From Fasciolopsis buskii (lineage: Eukaryota > Platyhelminthes > Trematoda > Plagiorchiida > Fasciolidae), in the NCBI GenBank assembly GCA_008360955.1, contig LUCM01011154.1, forward strand, positions 240,717-304,716: a stretch of 64,000 nucleotides of DNA, in the 5' to 3' direction. The notes below the pieces were generated by a model, which did no database searches, had not been told where the DNA came from, and saw only the letters and a program-made list of their open reading frames with translations. This document shows positions 25,735-37,700 of this stretch, one piece after another. Numbering within the stretch: position 1 is the first letter of the stretch; each line of letters starts with the position of its first letter. Both the position numbers and the translations under genes were made by a program.

Positions 25735-28700
25735 TAAGTACTACATAACATTAGTCCAATTTCAGTTTTAATATTTATTAGCTTTGCACCGATGGACCAT
25801 CTATCAGAAAGAAAAAAAGAACAAGAAACAGTAAAAAGTAATAAACCGAAGAATCGTGAAGAAGATTCCGAATGCAAGAACGCCACTGAGCCATTTCGAC
25901 TATTTCTCCAACCGCTGCGGAAGATAGCCTTGCGGACTCAAACTCGGAAGTCTAGTTGGACTTATATAAGCCAGTGCATTGCTTAGGCTTTCCATATCCC
26001 TTTGCTCTATCGTGGACTGACTACCTCGACCCATCTTTCAAACATTACGTGTCTCAGAACACGGCGAACAGAAAGACAAGCGCTCCGCGAGCGTGCGCAA
26101 AGATGCTGCAACCGCCTGTTTTGAAGATTATTACATAGGAAACAATACCTCATGCTTAATCCATGAGTTACTGAGAAAATTCTCATACTACACCTTACTA
26201 ATGCTACGAAGACAACGGTGATCAAACCCGGAAAGTCTCAGGATTTGGGTTGCTGTTCTCTCACATCAAGTAGGAATTTCACAAACCAAATGAGTAGCCA
26301 TTCTAATTCACTTACGACCCTGTTATCCTCGGAACGTCTGTTGCTTCTCATCTCGTATTTCCGTTTTTTATTTCGTTGCAATTGTTCTTCAGGGCGTGCG
26401 TCTTCACGTTCAACAGTTCTCCGAACCCGGCAAATCGAGATCTCCCTGAGTAGATTAACCAAGCTTACAACCGTGTTATCCGCTTGAAAAAATGCATCGC
26501 TCACCCAACCAAACATCCCGAAATCGTTTTGTACGATCTAGGAACAAATGTTCTCTCCCCATAAGATCGCTTCGTATCTCACAAAGCTAAACGACTAGCC
26601 TCATCCACCATCGCTAGCCGATCATTTTAGTTCCCTTTCGAAGGCGGGATCCCGTAACTCCCATCCTTCCAACCGCAATTCATCCGACTCTCTGGCATAC
26701 AACTCGCTGGACAAGGTTAAGTTTTCTGCCTCCTGTTTTACCTCGAACTCAGATCTATTTGGCAAATCTACTTCTCCGCCTCTATCATGCTCCCAACTAT
26801 GCTCTTTTTTCTGTTATAACAAACAAAGATCCGTCAAGTTCTTTTCAAATTGAATGTTTCCCCACCCCCTGATTCGGAAGGTGTTTCACCCATTGTCCTA
26901 ATGAAGTGCGCTTCAGAGTCAGCCCTTAAATTATGCTGTCTTTCTCTTCCCTCTTCCAATCAAAGTACTTTTTTCCCTCCATGAAAAGTATTTTTCATAT
27001 TCCAAAACGGACCATAACATATGTCACCCCATCACCAATACTTTCTGTGCTTTTGAAAGTCATTGTAACTGTTATCTCTGACCAAGTGTGCCCGTTCCTT
27101 GAAGGCGAAGGTTTGCTGAGTGACCGCCAGTAGGGATTCCGCTCACGCCACTCTACGGGCGACCTACTACTGTCATCCAACATTTCTGATCGGTAGCACT
27201 TGGTAACCACAGAGAAGCCCACTTGGTCTCGCTGGACATCTTCAAGGCATCCAACCGACTTTAGCATGAATGTCTGCTGTCAAAATTGTCTTCGTTCGAG
27301 TTCCACCTGGCCCTTCTATTGTGGATATCGTGGTTCCTCAGCGAGTACATCATCTCCGTCCGAGTCGATGAGGTTCTGTTACAGCCGTTCCTCTTGAATG
27401 CTGATGTTCCCCAAGGTTCCATACTTGCACCCACTTCTCTTCTATTTATTATTGATCTTAAATCAACCTCCGAAGCTCTTCGCTGTTTTGCCGATGACGC
27501 CAATCTCTAAGCCTCTCCCAATGTCGATCAGGATCGTATTGCTCTCAGTGTATCACTTGCTTTTGATCTAGGACGGGCGCCCACTTGGGACTCTACCAAC
27601 CACGTTTGTTTCAATGCTTTCGAAACAGCCGTTTCGTTTAAACATTCCTCTTATTCTCCTCAATTAGGTTTGACTCGACTTCTCTTCATTCCATTAAGTC
27701 ACTTTGGTTGTTGGGTTTACACATAAATTTTTCTTTGTTGGCCTCCTTTTGTGCCAACACCCGCCCCTCATGCTATATACAAAGTTAGTTTTCTACCCCG
27801 CGTCAGACGCTTTTTATGCTCGCATACCTGCTTTAATACAAAGTTCAAATTCAGCCAACATCTGGATACTGCAGTCATATGTGAGGCGGACCTTCGTCTA
27901 CCGCTTTTTTCTCTTCCTGGCCTGGTTCAATGAAAGGCTGTTCGCATGATCAATAATTCCCACCAGATCAAAAATCTCCAATGAGGTGCTCACGGCCGAG
28001 CAGTTGCTTCACTAATTCCTTTCTATAGATATTATTTTGGTTTCTGTTCTTTGGAACTCGCCTCGGCAATCTCCATTCCTATGACTTTTTCTCACATTTA
28101 GTATATTCAAGCGGCCAGTCATTCATACCAAATCTTCATCCTTAGATGTCGAACTTCTTTCTTTCAATCTTCATTTATTCCCCGGAATGCAGGTCTCTGG
28201 AACACTCTTCCTCTTTCCGTTTTCCCCAAAACACCTTTTTTATTTCTCAAGGGAAAGTTAGGAAGCTGAAACTTACTTGGGTGTTTCCCACTGGCATCCT
28301 ACTTTGCAGTCTTTTGATTATGGGGTTCACTCTTTTACTGCGAACCACTAAAGAGTACCGGGCATTCGCCTTCGTCCTTGCATTTTCGTGAAAGCACCGC
28401 CACGAGAAGACCGTGAGGCTGTGTGAAATTCACGGTTACTTGGGGGGATTCTGAAAGGTCCTCAGGAAGGTGGTTGATTTGGAGCCTGAGAAACATTCCT
28501 ATGATCATTCGGAGACATCCAAAGGCCACGTTTATGAGCCATACATCAGCAACGTTCTCAGCGCTGATGTACACAGTCGATCTTTGATCGGTAAGCAAAT
28601 GCCATGCCTCGAATTGATGAATGCCAGTCGACCTTCCAGTAGACGCGAAGACATCTTATTTGGTATACGACCACAAGATGAGATCCAACTAGTCAATTAA

Positions 28701-31700
28701 TTAGACTTATCCAATTCACCCAACTCTTCCCTTGCAATAACAAGGTTCTCTTTTCCGCATAAACTTATTTTTGATGAATAATCTGTCATACTTAATTAGC
28801 CATAAGGAACTAAAGACCAGCTGTATTTGACTCAAGTATGCTATCAGGTGGTGTAAAAAATTAAGTGGTAGATCAATCTGTTTTTTCCTGTCCCTCTAGG
28901 ACGCAATCCCTTAGTAAAACTCTTATAAGAAAAAAAACAGCGAGACAAGCATATTCAACATGAACAGTAGAATCTATGAGAGTTTCATCATTTAAAACGT
29001 ACCACTGCCGTTGGGAAAATGGACGCAACATTCCCAAAATTATAATGGCTATCTCAGAAGAGGCGGGCTTACTTTCACGTATGCGACTGGACCATTTAGA
29101 GCGTGTGGTTTGTGACTACCGTTGTTGAAATAACAAAAAAAGTAGTTAGTATTTCGACCCCTGGGCTGGTTTGAGGTAAACACCTAATTCACGACTGCAT
29201 GTGATATGGTGATAAGAAACCATAATTTGAATGACAGGAGCAGCGACTGGTCCATGAGTGATTTAGTTTACACGATTGCAATCAACAGCAATTGATAAAG
29301 AATAGAATGCAACTGACACTGGTTTTCGCAGGAAGATAATATAGCAAAGAGAGACCGAACAATAAATCTAAATCGGTCTGTGAATATGAACCCATGTAAA
29401 CGACCGTACACTAGCGAGATTCTGCTAAATATATTCCAGAATTCAAACATACCATCCGTCGGGATTAAGCCTGATTGTAAATCAACACACCAAACAACAC
29501 ATTGCATACAGTTACCGCTTATTTTTTCTGAGTTACTGTTCACGTACCTAAGTGCTAGTTCTTCCTGTAAAACAAACAAAGGTCTGAATTACACCGAACA
29601 TAACCGCGACTATAGTATGGATTGGAGATTTCAATTATTTCGATGAGAAGAATGATTTTGTTTGTATGATTGACTTAACCAACAATGTTACCACATGATC
29701 TCATAGCAGAGAAAAAAGAAAAAAAGGTACGGGTACTGCAAACCATGAAAAAAGTCAAGCGGATGAAGAATATAGAATACAAATCTCCGAAATTAGTATT
29801 CATTATCTTTAACAGTGATAACTGAATACAAAAATGAAAAAAGCGGATCACCAGATCCTACGCCGCCAGGAAACTACATATGCGTATATATCTTTAGTCG
29901 GCAGCATGTAAACAAATAAACAGAGTACCAAAAGCGTACGACGGAGTTCGCGGTTGTTGCCGCTCCTATCGTCCAAATGAGACTGGTGATAGCATGCATG
30001 CAGAACATTCAAGAACTGTGATGGAGGGACAAAACAGCACTGGGTACGCGGTACCTGAACAGCAGTAATAAGCGCAAGTGAGTACCACTGATTTGAATGA
30101 TCTACAAGAGGAGGAAATACTGAAACATTGCGGTCGCTGTTCCCAGTCGCATACGACAACAACGGATTTACACATTACCTTAACAATCGAAGTGAGTAGA
30201 TGTACGAGAAAAAAAGTTTGACGAATAACTGCAGTTATGATTGTAACAGAGAGATCGTCCCTGTTATGAATTTTCGCATAGAAAGAACACGGTTATGCGA
30301 TCTGGTTGGCAGGGATCCTCTCTGTACTGAAAGTATCGAATAACGGTCGTGTTACCAAGGCTCGAAAAAAAACCAGATCAACCAAAAATTCAGAATAGAC
30401 GACCTAGGTATTCGACAAGAATCATGGGTATTGTTTTGCAAAATCGATAGATTCAATCACCCTTGGGTATCCTCTGACATTTCCTATGATATTTTTCGGT
30501 TTAACCTGCAAATTTAAACGTCACCACAATGCAGAAGAAACGATATTCTAGTTGTGAGGTGGAATTCAACAGTTAACTAAGTTCAGTCGTATCCACGGTA
30601 ATCCTTCGAGGTGTTTGGTAGGATGCGTAGCTGTATTACTGCGAAGCAGAAGCTCGTGGCTAAAATGAGCTTGCAGAACACATCATTAAGTACCTGATCA
30701 TCTTCGAAGGTTACCGTAGGATCCCAGATACAGTCATCAAAAAATCAATGAGCAGACAGCACAGAGAGCAGAAGCGCAGTCATAGCATGATGTTTTTTCG
30801 TGTACGTGTGAACTGGCGCATGAATGTGTGCATGCATGTGAGTGTTTGTGTTGTGATGGGACATGTGAATAAGCGCACACATGTAGTGCTCGACCGTTGA
30901 ATCCCTAGGGGTTCAAACCTTTCTGTTGCTTTTCGAATTAGATCACCATTTGCGTTTTGTCGTATGCAAAGGTTGACGAATTTCGCGGATAATCACTGCT
31001 TATCAGCGGTAAGCAAAAGAAACCTTTTCCCTTTGGAGATTATCAAGCGCGCGTCTACATGGTCAATGAACATTAGTGGTGAACTAAGATCTCCCTACAG
31101 CGCACATTTTAGTGATGGGATGAATGCAATTAAGATATTAAGACCGTTGATTTTTGCCCAAGGCGAGGTAGTGCCATTTTTATTTTTGCGTTTAAAAATG
31201 CATTATTCAGGTGGTAACTGTAAAATGTGATTTTGAGATGGTACGAAGAGTCAGGTGTTATAGCTAACGGAAAATCCATCTCCGTCATTTGCGCTTGGGA
31301 GTCATGATCGCAACAGCACAGCAATAAAAACAACTGAGGGTTGTCAGTTTGATTCAGGTTTGAGACAACAGTAGTTCGATTTGAAAGCTTCAAATGGGTT
31401 TGCCCATTCTCTGCCTATTTATAGCTGTCAAATGATGTAAATAAGCATCGTGCAGTATCACTCGAACGAATTTAAAATCAAAGATGATCATACTGCTTTG
31501 TAGACCGGAACATTTGAGTAATTCTAAGTGAAAAAGGACCCAGGACGTGTGTAAAGGTATCCTTCGTACTCAATTTGTGAACAAGCTGAAGGGATAAATA
31601 AACACTGTACCATAGAACAGGCTTAGTATCAATACTCGACCAATTTACCTGAGGATTGCTATCGCGAGAGCAAAACCAGACAGTTCTAAAAAGACAAGAA

Positions 31701-34700
31701 ATGGATTAACTGAACAAGTCTCATTGGGGAAAACTTTTGGTGAACAGCACCATCCCACAACCGGTGTTTTCTGTGTGTGGTTTGAGATTCGCAGTTTTTG
31801 ATTTATTATTGTTGCAATCCTTGGGTGGTTTGTGAACAAAACCCATCTTCCGACCAAAGAATAGCGAGGATTGTAGTGCTACATAAACTGGTATAATTCG
31901 ATCGAAACAGACCACAAATACTGTCAAACAATTTGATACGGCTTCAAAGGGAGAAAGAAGAGCACAGACAATTAACGAGGTGAAAGTAATAAAAAAAAAC
32001 TAACTGCCGAATGAGAGGCTTTCGAAACGCTGAAGACGAATGAGAAACATTCGCCGAGGTTTCCTATGATCCTAGAAGCATTAAAGTAGTCTGTGGGCAC
32101 GGCCTGAGTTACGTGCTGCCGGAGCGATATTAACCAAAGATAAAGTTATAGAAGCAATTGACCCAAATCATAATGAATCACTCACTCAGCATCAAGCTCG
32201 TCTGATTCACTGGTATGATTGTCATGGGCTTCGGCCACTTCAATTGTTTGCATGCTAGAAGACTGGAGAGGCTTGCTTTCATCCAGTTGATCTAGTTCCA
32301 ATGCACCATTTTTGACTGAGCTATCGCCGAGTTGTGTACTTTTTGAATATATCAATCCCCTCTCGTGTCCGTCAGATGACGAGATTCCGGAATGCTCGTT
32401 CACTTTAGCATCCTCGTTATTATTACTGTGATCATCCGTGTGTTGAGGTTGATCACGAGACTGCAATGCAGCTAACTGCTGTTGTTGCTGTTGCATAGCC
32501 AAATGACGCATATAGTTCTGATGTTGTTGCGTTTGTTGTTGATGCAAGTTGTGCAACTCCTCTGCCCGAGCAGCAGCATTCGCAACGATGGCATTTTTAT
32601 ACATGTATAAGACCAAATCACGCAACCGCGCATAATACACTTTCCAACCACGACGTCCAAGCGAAGCTGTAATGTTGGCAGAGAGAGACGGGAGGGGGGA
32701 AGAGGAAACGGTGGGCGAAAAACTCTTCAAAATCGTATATAGTGGACTCCGAATTCATTAGTTCGACCCAGCGTGCTTTGTTTTCTAATGAACGCCTCAG
32801 GTAGGGCAGCTAGGGTAACATCAAATCTCAGATGCCCACTGATCGTGAACTATACAAAAACACAATTTGGACTCTGTCGTTCAATAATCGAGGAAGCTCG
32901 GACTACAAAGAACTTCCTTTGAGTTACCGTCGACTGCGTCGACCTAGAATTTAAACGGGGTTTTGTCAAAGAGTGATGCCGACTCCGTTCCGAATAAAAC
33001 CAAAATTTATTCTAGCGTTTTACACAAATACCCCTAATTACTCTCCGCAACCACGAGCAAGACTTTTGATTTTCAGTCAGATCTTCTGTATTGGGCTGTT
33101 AGAAATTACGGAGCGATCAACTTGCCCCGCTGATTCTACAGTCGAGACGACTACTCACAAACAATCATATCCCGGACATATGTTACCTGATCCCGGTTGT
33201 GGAGACTGATGGTATCACTTGTAGCTTCACTGATTTCTCACCAGGAAAATAACTTCTTTTTTTCACTGCAAAGCATGTAGCATCAAAAGTGTCTCGTTTC
33301 ATGATGTTGCGAGTATACAGTAGAAGCGTTGACGAGATGGTTGTGGACTAACACGCTTTTGGTTTGTGTATGTGCTTGTAGATTTTATATATATACATGC
33401 ATATGTATATAAGTGAAAATACCTGTAGCTCAGGTTGCATATATTAGAGGTTAGAAGGCGTACACTGAGTTATAATGTTACTGTGACGTTTGGATCCAAA
33501 CTAGGACTCGTTGTCAAACGCGAATGAGAGATTGAATGGGATCACTAGTTCCGTTCGTGGGTCTTGTTAAGATGACGCAATGCTTACCAATCTCAACATG
33601 TCGATCGAATGAGTTAGCCGAGTGGAGAGCTTCGAGAATCAGTCGCTCCCCCTTTCTATTTGCCCGGCTGACTACCTTTGCGTTGATGTTGAACTCATGG
33701 CTTGTTCGTGTACGGTGGTTCCATATCTGCGAGTGTGGGTCAGCGCGTCGTAGGACTAAGCTCCGTTCGTGCAAGCGTGTGCGTATTTGTTTGCCTGTCT
33801 CACGCGAGGCATGGAATGGTATAAACTAACCCAGATTGGTCGTGCTAGTCGACGCGATCTTTTCCATTGATTAGAGTGGATCTCAGGGTGCCGGTCTGTT
33901 TGCGGGCGATTGTGATGCGTTCGACGGCTTAGGATACTCCCGCTATGTATGGAAGTACCACGATCGATTTAGTCCTCTTGGTATTTGCCCTCCGTTTTCT
34001 GCCAATACAGGCGTTGATGAAAGATTTTGGATATCCACTGGCCGCAAATAACAACCCAAATTGCTCTTGTTTCCGTAGATGCTGTGTACTGCAGTGTGTG
34101 TCGGCTCGATGGAACAAGATACGCACATAGCTCTTTAAGTGGCAGGTTGGGTGGTTGCTTTTAAAATTGAGTATGCGGTCCGTCGTCGTAGGCATTTTGG
34201 AGAAAGTTGTTTCTATGCTCCCGTTTGGTTGGTTCACAATTAGTCCGTCGAGAAACGGTAGGGCCGATTCTTTTTACTCCTCTTTGGTGAATATTGTGCT
34301 GGGCACTATCGTGTTTAGGGGTTGATGAAATTGATCAATTTGTGTTTTTTCTAACACAAAAACGTATCATCAACATATCGGATTCATAAGTGTGGGAGGT
34401 TCGTTTCGAATGTCTTTGTCTCAAAATGTTTCATGGTTGCGTAAGCTAACAAGCATGATAATGATGATCTTATGGACTTTCCTCTTGTTTATATACTGTC
34501 CCACTGAACCGTAGGTGTTTCCATGCACAATTCGATCAAATTCATATCATCCGTAGATATCGTCCCTCTGTCTGATAAGTAGGAACCCTTCTCCATAATC
34601 CGACGGGTGCTGTCCAATGCCATTTGCCTTCGAATATTTGTAAACAATGATATGACGTCGAATGAGACCATAGTTTTGTTCGCTTCTAACTTGAGTTCTC

Positions 34701-37700
34701 TGAATTGCTTCAAGAATGTGGCAGAACTTTTTGTGTAGTTTTGGCTCTGCGGTAGGCATGGACATAGGAGACGGAAAAGATACTTGGGTAGCTGATAGTT
34801 TAGTGTCGTTATTGATGCGACAATGGATCTAAGCGGCAGCCCCGGCTTATGGACTTTAGGAAGCTCATATATTCTAGAGACGGGTCCCTCTGCAAGCTTT
34901 ATTTGGTTGTACTGTCCACTGCTGACTTCCCTCTTTTTCTTTCAGTTCAGTTTTTTGTTGATTTTGGCTCTAAGTTATTTCACTGGATTTCCTTTCACTG
35001 GTTGGTAGATTTCGTTATCATCCAGTAATACCTTCACCTTCGTTTGGTATTCGGTGTTGTCGAGCACTGCTGTTGTGTTACCTTTGTCTGCGGGGAGTAT
35101 GACTATTTCTCGATTTTTTGGAGTGCTTTTACAGCTTTGGTTTCGTTATCAGGTAGGTGATACTTTCGCCTAGGATGCGCGAGTTGTTGACAGACTTCTG
35201 CCTGTATGTCTTGATGCGTCTCTTCCGTTAGTGCGTCCTTCCGTAGTGCCGATTCAATGGAGGCAACGAACGTGGGATGTTCGGCGTTGGTGTGCTCGAA
35301 ATTTAATCCTTTCAGTAGCATGGACTTTTCGCTTGGTAGTAGCTGGTGGCTCGAGTAATCGTAAATTGCTTCGGCATATTAAATTTTCGCTTGACGGAAC
35401 GTGGCGAAGTTCTTGGCAAGTCTGTTCCTGACCTTTGAGCGGTTTGTGTTCAATGTGATTTTGATAATCATTTTTATTCTTCTAATCCAGCTGGCGTCTA
35501 ATATATTTGAGGCGTCCCATTTGAATCGATTTTGATGGTTTTCATATATGGATTTCCTGCGGTGCGCGTTGTTGATTCACCCACGATGTACCTGTTCGCA
35601 GTATGAGTATGCAATCCTACGGGCACGTTCCGAGTTCACGGGCGGGTTACACTTGATACTTTTTGGAAAAGTATTATTCCTGAGACAGTGATGTAGGAAG
35701 AACAGTTGCTCACGGACAGCAGCGGAACGCTTAGAATAGTTTTCCATTTTCTCACACAGTTAGGCGCATTGCGTCTAAATATCTTACTGATGGGTGAAAA
35801 TATCTGCACCTCAGGTTGCATATTATATATATATATATTATATATTATACATCAACTTTAATGAAATGGGAGATAGGAAAAATTTACCACTTTAACAACC
35901 ACAGTAACCATGGTGCTCACTTCAATTGAATTTCTACCAAACAAGGAGTAAAACAGCCAATCAGGGGGACTGAGAATGCCAAATAGGATGCAAGAACTAC
36001 ACCATTCTAACTTTTCTTTGAAACCACTGCGAAACTACCTAGAAGTTTATTTCGATATGTACTCCCTGCTTCGTCATTCTGATTAGTATATCAGTACGGT
36101 AATTTTGTGAGCACATTATGCTGCAGCGTCTGAACTTACAAAAAGACGTAATTTTTATTATATTTAGGGTGAATTATAGCGTAAAGGATAAACCTCATAG
36201 CCACAAGACAAATTGTAAAAGATGTGTGTAGGGACAACCATAAAAGATTAGATTCACTGATAGTGTTTTAGAAAATGTAGATTTCTAGGTAAATGAAGAG
36301 ACAAAAGGTGGAACACTGATACGCAGTTTAACATTCCGCGGACCAAAAAATGACTATTGGCGGGATAGGGTGGGGATCACGGAATCAGTAAAAAACGAAG
36401 AAAAAAACAACAGAAAGTAGAGAGCGGGGTAACCGTTCAGCTATGATAGCCGATAATTGGTGCCGTTGGGAAATAAGCACACAATTATGGTACCTTGCAG
36501 TGGGCGCAAATTGGATTTTATAGTGCCGCCGATCAAGTGGATGGTTTTGCATTGAACTCCGTCAAACGGGAGAAGGATCGAGTAAACTCGATCCACTATT
36601 TTGGTTTGGTTTGAGATAGAAAACCAAATTTATGCGCAGCTAAAAAACAATTTGATGAAGGCAAGTGGACTAGCCTAATGAGGAAGTAAGAACAAACCAA
36701 AAACAGAAAAAAAACAGGCGGAATGCAGGTAGACTGAGTCAAAACATAAATTCGAGAAATATGAAGTTAAAATGACCAGTTCCCGTAGTAAACTAGGAAA
36801 GAGAAATAAAAATCACAATACTGGAAGACTGATGCTCAGGAAAGTTTCACTACCCCTCTGGATGAGGCGTACCACCAATAGCGGTCAATACCACTGTTTA
36901 TAAGTGAGAGGAAAATTGACAAAATTACGAACATGCGCATCTCATCATGGTATGCATACGTTCACATACAATTCCTATTTGTATAGCGGTAGTTCCTATC
37001 ATTTAATTGCCATCACGCGGGCCAATCTAACACCCTTTAAGTTGTCTGTACTATCAACGGCTCAAAAGGCCCTTTATTTTTATCAACTTGGTGTTCTCCT
37101 ATCAATAAGTATTGATCTATTGGTGATAATGACACCTTATCAGTTAGATGGTCGTTGACGCTCGCCTTATTAGGACCAGTTCTGTATTGAATTGCATCGA
37201 AAATAGGCTCTGAAACTCGGCCACTTAACTGCGTTTCTGCTGAACTGAAGCATGTAGTTCTGCACCCACATTTGAATTAGTAAATCAAGTGTAACGTATT
37301 TTTCAGTTATCGATGTTTTTCAACCGGTGTTTCGTGTGACTGATGTCTGGCTGAGCGGCAGACAACTGAAAGCATCATTTCAGAAGTTGGGTGACTTAAT
37401 CAGCTTGAGTAGAAGGTACATGGTGACCTTCATTCGTGATACTGATGCACTACTCGATTTCATGTGTTTCGTGGTACTGCTTGTCAGCAGCCGCACCCGG
37501 ATATCCATTGTGCTGCAGCGCTGTTCGGGTCAGACTGAGCTCGGCAGTGACTGTCCTCCACATATATCCGTTTGATTCGGATAAAGGGTGCGAAATAGAT
37601 TGCGTTTGTGAGATATGGGCACAGATTGGACAGCATAAATATTATCCGATCCACGATTCCATTTGGTTGATCCAGTGGATCTTGGCAGTTTAATATCAGA

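Larger units (their letters stand above)
33413..35823 (-). mobile_element. Penelope-like element (RT plus GIY-YIG remnant), decayed
   Basis: Minus-strand pieces in order: N-terminal LLKGLNFEHTNAEHPTF (35321 onward); the Penelope signature REIVILPADKGNTTAVLD near 35105-35060; VKHKPGL-type RT fingers; FRELKLEANKTMVSFDVISL (about 34700); the catalytic YVDD at 34377-34366; TDRILNFKSNHP and FHRADTHCSTQHL (about 34170-34080); and LPYIAGVS at about 33950. After that comes a GIY-YIG-like region, SGLVYTIPCASRETGKQIRT, that seems to lack the YIG half. The endonuclease end is RTSHEFNINAKVVSRANRKG. It has stops and frameshifts. A 30-bp direct repeat flanks it. It lies in an EFA6 intron, in the sense orientation. 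Confidence 0.85.

Noticed and set aside
30880..30930. B-box-like ggggttcaaacct considered as a SINE or tRNA
   Set aside because: No A box at the right distance and no match to either SINE family tail.
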